The notes: generated by a model from the sequence alone, not told the origin. Shown: positions 7,182 through 14,746, counted from the first letter of the stretch. The stretch is 21,284 nt of DNA from DATKQY01 sp035532475 (GCA_035532475.1 DATKQY010000001.1:1-21284); one strand, 5' to 3'. Numbers and translations: made by a program.

Positions 7182-8828
7182 GTGCTCTTTTCATCTCTTC
7201 GCGGCTACCGAGCGTCCATTGCCGGAGCCGACGCGATCGCCGCGGTGACGCTGCTCGTCATCGCGGTGCCCGAGCAACTGGCGACCTCCAGGCTCGCCGG
7301 CATGCCCCCGATCACCGGCTTCTACGCCTTCATCGCCGGCTCGGTCCTGTTCGCCGCGCTCGGGTCGAACCCGCAGATGTCGGTCGGAGCCGACTCGACG
7401 ATCGCGCCGCTCTTCGCAGCCGGGATCGCACACCTCGCTCCGCCAGGCTCTCCCCGCTACGTCGAGCTCGTCGCGATCCTCGCCGTCATGGTCGGCGCGA
7501 TCGTGGTCCTCGTCGGGCTCCTGCGGCTCGGTTGGATCGCCGAGTTCCTCTCCACGCCGATCATCGCCGGCTTTCTCGCTGGCGTGGCAGTCATCATCGT
7601 CGTGCACCAGCTCCCCGACCTGCTCGGCCTGTCCTCACCGGGCGGCTCCACGCTTCATCGCATCGCAGCGACGGTGCAACAGCTCGACCGCGCGAACCGC
7701 TGGACCCTCGGCATCGGCCTCGTCACCTTCGTCGTCGTCGCAGCGGCCGAGCGTGTGGACCGCAAGCTCCCCGGAGCTCTGGCCGCGCTGATCGCCTCGA
7801 CCATCGTCGTGGCCGCGGGCGGGCTTCGCGCAGACGGTGTGGCCGTGCTCGGGACCTTCGCGCACGGCACCCCCGCCTTCGGGCTGGCGGGTCTGTCGTG
7901 GTCGGCGCTCGGAAGCGTCGTGCCGATCGCGGTGGTGGTCGCGCTCGTCGTCATCAGCCAGACGGCGGCCACGAGTCGCTCCTTCGCCGGCCGGAGCGGC
8001 TACGAGGTGGACGTGGGACGGGACTTCATCGGGGTGGGGGCGGGAAGCGTCGTGGCGGGCCTGTGCGGCGCCTTCCCCGTCGACGCGAGCCCTCCTCGAA
8101 CCGCGGCGGTCGCCTCGGCAGGAGGCCGCAGTCAAGCGTCCGGGCTCGCTGCCGCGGCTGCGCTCGTGCTGCTGATCCCGGCCGCGGGCCTGCTGAAGGA
8201 CGTCCCACTCGCGACCCTCGCGGGAGTGTTGATCTTCATCGCGACGCGCATCGTCCATGTCGATGACCTCGTCGCCATCGCGCGATTCGACCGAGTCGAG
8301 CTCGGCCTGGCGGCCTTGACGTTGATCGTCGTGGCGCTCGTCGGGGTCGAGCAGGGCATCGGGGTGGCGGTCGGCCTTGCCGTTGTCGATCGCACCCGAC
8401 TCAGCGCTCGGCCTCAGCTTCACGTCCTCGGCCGCATCGTCGGCACGACGAGCTGGGTTCCGCTCAGCAGCACCGCGGACGCTGGTCAGGTGCCGCACGT
8501 GTTGGTCGTGCTCTTCGCCACACCGCTTTGGTACGCGAACGCCGTCCACTTTCGAGCCGAGGTGCATGGCGCGTTGGCGCGTGTCGAAGGGACGCCCAAG
8601 CTCTTCGTGCTCGACGCGATCGGCATGAGCGACATCGACTTCACCGGCTCGCGTGTCCTTCGTGAGGTCCTCGACGAGCTCGCCCAAAAAGATGTCGAAG
8701 TCGCGGTGGCCCGGGCTGGGTCTCACCTGCAAGAAGGCCTGCATCGAAGCGGCCTGTTCGAGCGGATCGGCGCCGGCCGGTTCTTTGCCTCGGTCGACGA
8801 GGCGGTCGCGACCGCTCGCTCGACGTGA
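7182..8828 (+). CDS. SulP family anion permease with C-terminal STAS domain
   Basis: Inner-membrane transporter of the SulP/SLC26 family, which moves sulfate, bicarbonate or similar anions. The 548 residues include many hydrophobic segments from about 15 to 405. The conserved first-helix region VPEQLATSRLAGMPPITGFYA and SVGADSTIAPL are present, as is PRTAAVASAGGRSQASGL in the middle. The C-terminal STAS domain (about 435-545) has DAIGMSDIDFTGSRVL, the usual phosphorylation/nucleotide loop. GTG 7182 is the first ordinary start in frame. However, the purine run GGGGAGGTG at 7145-7153 and the family-like residues before it (RRHLPAV) suggest the real start is nearer 7161-7173, where the codons are ATC and CTG. 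No neighbour tells the substrate; sulfate and bicarbonate are equally possible. Confidence 0.88.
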   Translation: MLFSSLRGYRASIAGADAIAAVTLLVIAVPEQLATSRLAGMPPITGFYAFIAGSVLFAALGSNPQMSVGADSTIAPLFAAGIAHLAPPGSPRYVELVAILAVMVGAIVVLVGLLRLGWIAEFLSTPIIAGFLAGVAVIIVVHQLPDLLGLSSPGGSTLHRIAATVQQLDRANRWTLGIGLVTFVVVAAAERVDRKLPGALAALIASTIVVAAGGLRADGVAVLGTFAHGTPAFGLAGLSWSALGSVVPIAVVVALVVISQTAATSRSFAGRSGYEVDVGRDFIGVGAGSVVAGLCGAFPVDASPPRTAAVASAGGRSQASGLAAAAALVLLIPAAGLLKDVPLATLAGVLIFIATRIVHVDDLVAIARFDRVELGLAALTLIVVALVGVEQGIGVAVGLAVVDRTRLSARPQLHVLGRIVGTTSWVPLSSTADAGQVPHVLVVLFATPLWYANAVHFRAEVHGALARVEGTPKLFVLDAIGMSDIDFTGSRVLREVLDELAQKDVEVAVARAGSHLQEGLHRSGLFERIGAGRFFASVDEAVATARST

Positions 8829-8834
8829 GCGGAG

Positions 8835-8903
8835 CGCCGAGCTCGCCGACGTGAGCCCCGGACCGAGGAGGGGAGCGGGCCGCTCGGCGATTGAACGTCG
8901 GCG
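8835..8903. terminator. Interleaved inverted repeats between convergent genes
   Basis: Two inverted repeats cross each other in the 82-base space between the SulP stop and the convergent phosphorylase stop. CGCCGAGC (8835-8842) pairs with GCTCGGCG (8882-8889), and CGCCGACGT (8844-8852) pairs with ACGTCGGCG (8895-8903). Their order would allow a pseudoknot or two alternative hairpins. A two-way transcription stop is the likely role. Confidence 0.35.
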
Positions 8904-8910
8904 GTCGCGC

Positions 8911-11900
8911 TCAGGCCAGTGCCACCTCGATGCGCTGGCCAGGGCGCAGCCGGTGGCGTTCGCCGCCGATGACGACCGTCGCTGAGCGCGCCTGGGACGG
9001 CATGGCGCTGACGAGGAGGCGGTCGTGGTCGACGTCGAGGGCGACCCAGTGGTCGCGGTACGCGAGGGCGAAGCCTAAGCGCGAGATCTGCTCGGGGAGA
9101 ACAGGATTGAGCCACAGCGCGTCGCCTCTCACCTCGAGACCGGTGTAGCAGCGCTGCAGCAGGTCGACGGTGCCGGCCATCGCCCCGAGGTGGATGCCCG
9201 TGGCGGTCGTGCCGCCTTGGGTGTCGGCGACGTCCGCGGCGAGCGCCCGCCGGAACTGCTCCCAAGAGGCGCGCCGGTCGACGCGGGCGGTCACCCAGGC
9301 GTGGACGACGGCCGACAGCGTGGAACCGTGCACGGCGCGAGCCGCGTAGTACTCGACGCTGCGACGGATCGTCTCGGGCTCGAGCTCGTAGCCGAGACCA
9401 TGAAGGACCTCGCGTAGCTCTTCGGCCGAGAGCAGGTAGAAGAGCATCAGGACGTCGGCTTGCTTTGCCACCTGGTAGCGGTTGGCCGCATCGCCTTCGG
9501 CTTCCAGGATCAGATCGAGTCGACCGATGTTGCCGTAGCGGTCACGGTAGGCGTCGAGGTCGAGTGGTGCGAGGCGTTCGTAGCCGGCGAACTGGCTGAT
9601 CACACCCTCGTGGAACGGTACGTGCAGTCCGGCAGCGACCCGTTCCCAGCGGCGAAGCTCGGCGTCGTCGACGCCGATCCGGTCAAGGACCTCGTCTCGA
9701 TGCCCGGCGCGGATCAGCTCGACGACTTCGACGGCACGGCGCAACAGCCACGCCGTCATCACATTGGTATACGCGTTGTCGTCGATCCCGCCATCTGGCG
9801 CCCACGGGTAGCCGTCGTGGAACTCGTCGGGGCCCATCACTCCCCGGATGCGAAAGCGACCGAGCGAGTCGTCAAACGTCGAGAGATCGGCGAAGAAGCG
9901 CGCAATCTCGAGGAACACCTCGGCACCTGCTCCGGAGAAGAAGACGTTGTCCGCAGTGGTCTGCCAGTGCTGCCACAGCTCGAAGGCAACGGCGAGCCCG
10001 ACATGACGCTGGCGGTGTGAGCGGTCCGGGATCCAGCGGCCCGAGCGCGGGTTGTAGAGCGTGCGTGGGGTTTGGTCGGAGCCGTCGCTGCCGCTTTGCC
10101 AAGGGAACATCGCACCCCGGTGACCCGTCGCGGACGCGGCACGCACGGCCGCCGGGAGCCGGCGCCACCGATACGCGAACAGGGCTCGGGCAACCTCTGG
10201 GAAGAGGAAGTTGAGCACCGGGAAGCAGAACACCCCGTCCCAGAAGACGTGGCCCTGGTAGCCCTCGCCGGCCAGTCCTCGGGCGGGGATCCCGACGTCG
10301 AGGTCGACGACATGGGGGGAGGCCACCTGCAACAGGTGGAAGAGATGGAGGTGCACGACGCGCGAGGCGTCTTCGACGCCGTCATCGACGTGCGGGGTGG
10401 TCGTGAGCTCGACCCGGCTCCGCCGCCAAAGGCGCGCCCAGGCCGCCTTGTGGGCTGCGAGCACCTCGGCGAAGCCGCCGGCCCGCGCCGCGCCAGCTCG
10501 TGCCGCCTCGAGGGGCTCGGCGATCGCCCGGTCCCGAGAGGTGTAGACGGCGACGAGCTTCTGGAGGCCCGCGCGGCTGCCGACGGCGAGGTCGGTGACC
10601 AGTTCATGGGCGACGCCCCGGCCGGAGTCGACGAGATGGCGGGCCCGCTCGGTACCGGTGGTGAGCCGTGTGCGGGCGGCCTCGGCGATCACGATGTGGG
10701 ACTGGGTGGTCGTCGCGACGAGCCAGCACACGTCGGGGGAGTCCTCTCCGACCACGACGTCACCCAGGTGGCGGTGGGCGAGGAGGCGGCCCTCAGCGGT
10801 CTGGTCGTTGGCGACCCCGGCGTCGAAGCCGGAGCGGACGCGGAGCTCGCCCGACCAGTTCTCGGCCACGAGGTTCAGCTCGAGCGCGAGGGTGTGGGAC
10901 TCATCCATCGACACCAGCCGACGCTCGACAACCGCGGTCGAGCGCCCCGAGGCGTCAACCGCACGGAACCGGCGGAGCAGCAGCCCCCGTGCGAGGTCGA
11001 GCGACGTGACGCAGTCGAGTACCGCGACGCCCGGCTCGCCGAGGAAGGGGCCGCCATCGGCTGAGAAGGTGATCGCCAGCCAGTTCGGGGCGTTGACGAG
11101 GCTCTCTTCCTCCACGACCTCACCACCGGCGCTGCTGGTGAGCCGGTTGTAGCAGCCGGCAAGGTAGGTGCCGGGGTAGTGGAGGCCGTCGTCGCTCGAC
11201 TCAGCCCGCGCCCCACGGGTGCCGAGGTAGCCGTTGGCAAGCGTGCAGAGCGCCTCGCGCATCTCCTCGTGGGCCGGGTCATCCCCCCGGTAGGTGAGGT
11301 GCCAGCCGTCGCCGGTAGGGCCAGTGCCGATGAGGCGAAGCTCGCCCAGGTCGGAGACGACGACGTCGGCGCCTGCGGCGACGAGATCCTCGGGCCGTTG
11401 GTGGCGGTCGACGCCGATGACGAGCCCGAAGCCGCCTCGCCGACCGGCCTCCACGCCGGCGATCGCGTCCTCGACGACGACCGCCCGCTCGGGATCCACG
11501 CCGAGGCGGACCGCTGCCTCGAGGTAGCTCGCGGGATCGGGCTTTCCCGTGAGCGCCATGGTCATCGCCACGTTCCCGTCGACGATGACGTCGACCAGCC
11601 CGGCGAGGTCCGCCGCGGCGAGCACGTCGGTGCAGTGGCGACTCGCCGAGACGACCGCGATCGCGACGCCGAGAGACCGGAGGCGCTGGAGGAGACCGAT
11701 CGAGGCGGGAAACGGTCGCGGCCCCCCGGAGGCCAAGAGCGCGAGGAAACGGTCGTCCTTTTCGGCCGCGATCGCGAACGCGCTCTCGAGGCCGGGAGGA
11801 TCGCCGGCCCTGCCCTCAGCAACGACGACGCCGCGCTCGGCCAGGACGTGATGGACCCCGTCGAGGCGTGCCTCTCCGTCGACGAGGCGGCGGTAGTCCT

Positions 11901-12150
11901 CCCCGGTGAATGCCGGGAGGGCGCTGCCGGAGGACGAGGTGACCTGCGCGAACAGGTCCGCGAAGACCGCCGTCCAGGCGGCCTCGTGCAGGGCGGCGGT
12001 GTCGGTCAGCACGCCGTCGAGGTCGAACAGGACGCCGTCCACACGTTCGAGGAGAAGTTCCGCCCGGTCGCCGGACGTGTCGGGTCCGCCGCGCCGGTTC
12101 GTCGCGTGGGCCGCCTTGCCGGCCAGCCCCGCGAAGACCGCGTCAGTCAT
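8911..12150 (-). CDS. Fused beta-phosphoglucomutase-like HAD / GH65 disaccharide phosphorylase
   Basis: A 1,079-residue two-domain enzyme. Residues about 36-275 are a HAD-superfamily beta-phosphoglucomutase: FDLDGVLTD (nucleophile D43, acid/base D45), VVSASRH, GKPDP (K203) and VVVEDAIAGVEAG (E227, D228). Residues about 283-1079 are glycoside hydrolase family 65: NGYLGTRGA, GHVFWDGVFCFP, GPDEFHDG with the catalytic acid E776, KQADVLM (896-902), HGSTLS and TATGIHLGAMAGT. GH65 phosphorolyses trehalose, maltose, kojibiose or nigerose to beta-glucose 1-phosphate and glucose; the HAD half then makes glucose 6-phosphate, so the fusion channels the product. The exact disaccharide cannot be read from motifs. 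ATG 12150 is chosen because the HAD domain begins soon after; the open frame upstream to 12324 is arginine-rich and unlike the family. No clear ribosome-binding site is seen at 12150. It is cytoplasmic. Confidence 0.92.
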   Translation of the reverse strand: MTDAVFAGLAGKAAHATNRRGGPDTSGDRAELLLERVDGVLFDLDGVLTDTAALHEAAWTAVFADLFAQVTSSSGSALPAFTGEDYRRLVDGEARLDGVHHVLAERGVVVAEGRAGDPPGLESAFAIAAEKDDRFLALLASGGPRPFPASIGLLQRLRSLGVAIAVVSASRHCTDVLAAADLAGLVDVIVDGNVAMTMALTGKPDPASYLEAAVRLGVDPERAVVVEDAIAGVEAGRRGGFGLVIGVDRHQRPEDLVAAGADVVVSDLGELRLIGTGPTGDGWHLTYRGDDPAHEEMREALCTLANGYLGTRGARAESSDDGLHYPGTYLAGCYNRLTSSAGGEVVEEESLVNAPNWLAITFSADGGPFLGEPGVAVLDCVTSLDLARGLLLRRFRAVDASGRSTAVVERRLVSMDESHTLALELNLVAENWSGELRVRSGFDAGVANDQTAEGRLLAHRHLGDVVVGEDSPDVCWLVATTTQSHIVIAEAARTRLTTGTERARHLVDSGRGVAHELVTDLAVGSRAGLQKLVAVYTSRDRAIAEPLEAARAGAARAGGFAEVLAAHKAAWARLWRRSRVELTTTPHVDDGVEDASRVVHLHLFHLLQVASPHVVDLDVGIPARGLAGEGYQGHVFWDGVFCFPVLNFLFPEVARALFAYRWRRLPAAVRAASATGHRGAMFPWQSGSDGSDQTPRTLYNPRSGRWIPDRSHRQRHVGLAVAFELWQHWQTTADNVFFSGAGAEVFLEIARFFADLSTFDDSLGRFRIRGVMGPDEFHDGYPWAPDGGIDDNAYTNVMTAWLLRRAVEVVELIRAGHRDEVLDRIGVDDAELRRWERVAAGLHVPFHEGVISQFAGYERLAPLDLDAYRDRYGNIGRLDLILEAEGDAANRYQVAKQADVLMLFYLLSAEELREVLHGLGYELEPETIRRSVEYYAARAVHGSTLSAVVHAWVTARVDRRASWEQFRRALAADVADTQGGTTATGIHLGAMAGTVDLLQRCYTGLEVRGDALWLNPVLPEQISRLGFALAYRDHWVALDVDHDRLLVSAMPSQARSATVVIGGERHRLRPGQRIEVALA

Positions 12151-12634
12151 CGCCGGACGCCGACGGACCCGGGAGGCGATGCGCCTGATTCGGCCAGGCC
12201 CACGACGAAGTCCGCTCGCGCGCCCGGAGCGCTGGCAAGAACGCGTCGCGCTGCCGTCCTCGCCGCGTGGAGATGGAGGATCGGCTCGAGCACGCTTGAC
12301 ACTGACCGCGAGGCTACCCACCACCCACGTCGATGGTCTCGGGCGCCCTGCGAGCGACGAGGTGACGAGGACCTCCGGGCCACCCGCCGAGCAGCAGGTC
12401 CTCTTCCGCCGTCCACCCGGCGAGCGCGGGCAGGGCGGAGGGCGTCACCGGGAGATCGGAGCGATCTCGAGGCGCTGCCGATGAAGGCATTCGTCGATCA
12501 CGGACCTGGTGAGAGGAACGGTCATGCTTCTAACGTCTGGCTTAGAACGTCTGAGCGAGGATGCTCCCGGCGTCTCGAGCGCCACGGCGCGTGCGGCAGG
12601 TGCAGCGACCTCGTCGTGTCCGGCCGGCGCAGGT
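12151..12634. other. Gap between two minus-strand genes, holding an alcohol dehydrogenase scrap
   Basis: These 484 bases hold no intact gene. A 13-codon start of a zinc alcohol dehydrogenase lies at 12481-12519 on the plus strand. The octamer AACGTCTG occurs twice, at 12532-12539 and 12546-12553. A TTGACA at 12296-12301 has no -10 box at proper distance on the plus strand. On the minus strand a TAGCCT box at 12311-12316 could serve the phosphorylase with a leader of about 150 bases. Confidence 0.4.
12481..12519 (+). pseudogene. N-terminal scrap of a zinc-dependent alcohol dehydrogenase
   Basis: ATG 12481 opens MKAFVDHGPGERN, which is the standard N-terminus of medium-chain zinc alcohol dehydrogenases (typically MKA-V-HGPG-R). 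The next residues lose all family likeness, and the expected CGTD zinc-ligand segment is not found in any frame nearby. I read it as a truncated gene start. It is short enough that chance cannot be fully excluded. Confidence 0.45.
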
Positions 12635-13378
12635 TCAGTAGGCGAGCCACTCCACGAGCGCAGTCGTGACCTGCTCGGGCCGCTCGACGCTCGACAGGTG
12701 CCCGCAGTCGGGCACGACGACGAGGTGAGCGCCGTCGATGCCCTCCGCCAGCTCGGCCGCGAGGTCGGGCGGGGTCAGCGCGTCGCCGTCGCCGACCAGC
12801 ACGAGCGTCGGGCAGCGGATCGCCGCCAGGTCGGCCCGGGAGTCGACGCGACCCGTGATCGCCCGCTGCTGGCGGACGAAGGCCGCCGGTCCCGTCTCGT
12901 CGGCCATGAGGTGGACCAGACGCCGCAGCACGTCGTCATCCCGGCGGTCGGCGTGAACGAGCAGGGGGAGCTGCTGATCAGGGACCTCGTCGAAGCGTCC
13001 GGAGGTCGCGAGGCCGATCTGGTGCACCCGGCGCTCACGCTGTGCCTCGGTGTCCGGGCGGGCCGAGGTGTCCAGCAACGCGAGCCGGGTGACGCGCTCG
13101 GGCGCCTGGCGCATGATCTCGAGCGCGACGTAGCCGCCCATCGAAAGGCCCCCGAGGGCGAAGTGCGCTGGGGCGTCGGCCAGGATGCGCCGTGCGATCG
13201 CGTCCATGGCGTCGTCGCGCGTGTGGTCCGCGATCGTCACCGGGCCGTACCGCCAAAGCTCGGGCACCTGGGCCGCGTAGAGCCGCGCCGTGGCGAGGAG
13301 CCCGGGCACGAGGACGATCGGCGTCGGGCCGGGTGCGACCGCTTCTGGTCGCGTGGGCCGGGTCGGCTGGTAGGCCAT
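12635..13378 (-). CDS. Alpha/beta-hydrolase fold protein
   Basis: A 247-residue soluble hydrolase of the alpha/beta fold. It has the oxyanion-hole strand PIVLVPGLLATARLY near residue 20, the nucleophile elbow GLSMGGY (Ser in G-x-S-x-G), a later acid in VGDGDALTPP and the catalytic His in CGHLSSVERPE close to the C-terminus. The length and order match esterase / 3-oxoadipate enol-lactonase-like members, but the substrate is unknown. ATG 13378 is the only sensible start. It has no Shine-Dalgarno sequence; instead a TACGCT box lies 8 bases before it, so the messenger may be leaderless. It is divergent from the broken luciferase-like gene, with 80 bases between the two starts. Confidence 0.88.
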   Translation of the reverse strand: MAYQPTRPTRPEAVAPGPTPIVLVPGLLATARLYAAQVPELWRYGPVTIADHTRDDAMDAIARRILADAPAHFALGGLSMGGYVALEIMRQAPERVTRLALLDTSARPDTEAQRERRVHQIGLATSGRFDEVPDQQLPLLVHADRRDDDVLRRLVHLMADETGPAAFVRQQRAITGRVDSRADLAAIRCPTLVLVGDGDALTPPDLAAELAEGIDGAHLVVVPDCGHLSSVERPEQVTTALVEWLAY

Positions 13379-13386
13379 GCGTGTCC

Positions 13387-13392
13387 AGCGTA
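13387..13392 (-). promoter_or_regulatory. Start-proximal -10 box (TACGCT) of the alpha/beta hydrolase
   Basis: TACGCT fits the actinobacterial -10 pattern TAnnnT and ends 8 bases before ATG 13378. That spacing puts the transcription start at or next to the A of ATG, as in leaderless genes. No -35 hexamer is recognisable. Confidence 0.45.
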
Positions 13393-13458
13393 GAAGACGC
13401 TGCCATCGACAGCCGGCTCGTGAGTTGTCGTCGTCCGGCAGGGGATCTGGAAGGTTCC

Positions 13459-13702
13459 ATGAGGCTCGGCATCTCGGTCACGGACTTCTCCTCGGCCCGT
13501 CGCGCCCTCCGAGATCGGAGCGGCCGTGCCCCGTCTCGCGCGTTCAGCGAGCGAGGCCGGCTTCGACAGCCTGTGGACCATGGACCACTTCTTCCAGATC
13601 CGTGCGAGCGGCGAGCACTCCGAGGCCCCGATGCTGGAGGCCGACGCGACGTCTGCCTTTGTCGCGGGCCAGACGCGAAGGATTCGCCCCGGCACCCTGA
13701 AC
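13459..13702 (+). pseudogene. Luciferase-like (probably F420-dependent) oxidoreductase, frameshifted and truncated
   Basis: ATG 13459, with GGAAGG just upstream, opens MRLGISVTDFSS, a luciferase-like monooxygenase N-terminus. Around 13500-13510 the reading frame must move by one base to continue as PSEIGAAVPRLARSASEAGFDSLWTMDHFFQI and then the AFVAGQTRRIRPGTL segment, all typical of F420-dependent LLM-class enzymes. Likeness stops at about 13700, after some 80 of the usual 280-330 residues. A TnpB fragment then begins. The gene is dead by both frameshift and truncation. Confidence 0.72.
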
Positions 13703-13936
13703 CTCCTTCCCGACGCGCTCATGCTGATCGGACGGTCCTGGGTAGCCGGCGCGCCATGGGTCGGGGTCGCGCAGAGGTCGAGCGCACGGACGCCGCCCGC
13801 GAGGCTCCCGGACGCGGTCGTCGGCGTCGACCTCGGGGTGAAGGTCCTCGCAGCGCTCTCGACGGGCGAGCTCGTCGAGAACCCGAAGGCGCTCAGCCGC
13901 TACCGGCGCCGCATGGCGCGGCTCAGCCGCGAGCTG
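13703..13936 (+). pseudogene. TnpB (IS200/IS605-family OrfB) fragment
   Basis: The clearest part is DAVVGVDLGVKVLAALSTGE followed by VENPKALSRYRRRMARLSREL. It is the first RuvC motif of TnpB, with the catalytic Asp in GVDLG at 13829-13831, and the RuvC-I downstream helix. Upstream, LLPDALMLIGRSW and, in another frame, EVERTDAAREAP resemble the strand region before RuvC-I, so one or two more frameshifts are likely. The zinc-finger end and the RuvC-II and III motifs are absent: the fragment stops about 10 bases before the convergent small gene. It is a dead IS remnant of about 80 codons. Confidence 0.68.
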
Positions 13937-13946
13937 TGTCGTCTCC

Positions 13947-14237
13947 TCACGGCTGACACAACCCGCACCGCACCGCCTCTCCGGCGAGCTCCGTCGCCGC
14001 CCACCTCTCGAGCAGCGCCGCGCTCGGGCCGCAGACCTTCACGTACTGATGCGTCCAGCGACTCCGTCGAGCGCCGGAGATGTGGCGACAGCTTGCCCGG
14101 TGCAGCATCAGGTAGTCGCGGTGGGGCGAGCGCGTCGTGTTCACCACGAAGCCCCCCGGGTTCCGCGCCACCCATGCAAGGTACCCGGCGTCGTCGTCGA
14201 CGAACGCGACGAGCGGCAGCTCGACGTCGGGTTGCAC
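13947..14237 (-). CDS. Small conserved actinobacterial-type protein, function unknown
   Basis: A 96-residue protein. It has a well-formed pattern: DDDAGYLAWVARNPGGFVVN, then a YLMLHRASCRHISG segment, WTHQYVKVCG, and a C-terminal RCGLCQP. The Cys/His distribution (ASCRH, KVCG, CGLC) suggests a metal site or a structural role, but this is inference. It resembles small standalone proteins seen in actinobacteria, and I cannot name a function. GTG 14237 is the first start that gives a sensible N-terminus. A purine run, GGGAGG, is too far (17 bases), whereas TACGGT ends 8 bases before the start, so the transcript may be leaderless. The open frame upstream to 14600 is arginine-rich noise. Confidence 0.65.
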   Translation of the reverse strand: MQPDVELPLVAFVDDDAGYLAWVARNPGGFVVNTTRSPHRDYLMLHRASCRHISGARRSRWTHQYVKVCGPSAALLERWAATELAGEAVRCGLCQP

Positions 14238-14245
14238 GGCCGTCG

Positions 14246-14251
14246 ACCGTA
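14246..14251 (-). promoter_or_regulatory. Start-proximal -10 box (TACGGT) of the small minus-strand gene
   Basis: TACGGT (TAnnnT) ends 8 bases before GTG 14237, the spacing expected when transcription begins at the start codon. No -35 element is visible. Confidence 0.4.
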
Positions 14252-14733
14252 GCGCCTCCCGGTCGTGACGAGCTGGCGCACGCCGACTCCTCACGTTGTC
14301 GTCGAGCCGAGCGTGGATGCGCCCGCCGCCTGCGGCCAGCTCGCCGACGTGCGCGAGGTCTCTCCCGTTTCCTCGCGCTGGGGTCCCCCAACGCCGACGT
14401 CGGGTCAGGAGGTGCCGGTGCCGGCACGATCCGCCGAGTTCGAGCGCAGCGCGGGCGGGCGCAGCTGCCGCACCCATGAGGAGGGGGCCGAGCCTCGGCG
14501 CCTGTTCCTGTCGCGTCGACATCGACCACACGCGCCGCAGCGCGAAGAACGCCCTCGGTCGGACGACGCCACGCCCGGACCGCCCGGGATGGCGGTGCAA
14601 CCCTTCGGATCCTGCGGAGCGGCGGATCCACGGGTCGGCAGACCTTGTATGAGTCCTCCTCGTGCGGTGCCGGCCGTCCGAGCGTCGCGGCGGCGGTGCC
14701 GGCGCTCGCCCAGGTGTCCAGCTGAGCGTGGGG

Positions 14734-14739
14734 TACCCT
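14734..14739 (+). promoter_or_regulatory. Start-proximal -10 box (TACCCT) of the coiled-coil/methyltransferase operon
   Basis: TACCCT (TAnnnT) ends 7 bases before GTG 14747, and no Shine-Dalgarno sequence is present. This fits a leaderless transcript starting at the GTG. No -35 hexamer is clear. Confidence 0.5.
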
Positions 14740-14746
14740 TTCGGGC

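Larger units (their letters stand above)
14238..14746. other. Gene-free stretch between divergent genes
   Basis: These 509 bases separate the small minus-strand gene from the coiled-coil gene. I find no protein-like frame; those open are Arg/Pro-rich shadows. Each end carries a TAnnnT box next to a start codon. GGATCC occurs twice, at 14607-14612 and 14624-14629, and could fold as a short hairpin. The length is large for two divergent leaderless genes, so decayed sequence is likely here too. Confidence 0.4.

Noticed and set aside
10072..11064. Long plus-strand open frame of 330 codons
   Set aside because: It is antisense to the GH65 domain, which has all its catalytic motifs. The plus-strand protein is a Gly/Asp/Arg/Glu-rich shadow of high-GC codons.
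12296..12320. TTGACA with a possible TACCCA box as a plus-strand promoter
   Set aside because: The spacing between the two is only 13 bases, and no intact gene follows on the plus strand.
12151..12324. 58-codon N-terminal extension of the HAD-GH65 fusion
   Set aside because: The translated sequence is arginine-rich and unlike any HAD start. The domain begins soon after ATG 12150.
11179..12669. Plus-strand open frame of 496 codons opposite the HAD domain
   Set aside because: Most of it is a shadow of the HAD/GH65 gene. Only the short alcohol dehydrogenase start at 12481 inside it looks meaningful.
14607..14629. Two GGATCC sites as a possible transposon end hairpin
   Set aside because: The repeat is only six bases and self-complementary, and no flanking inverted ends or target duplication are seen.
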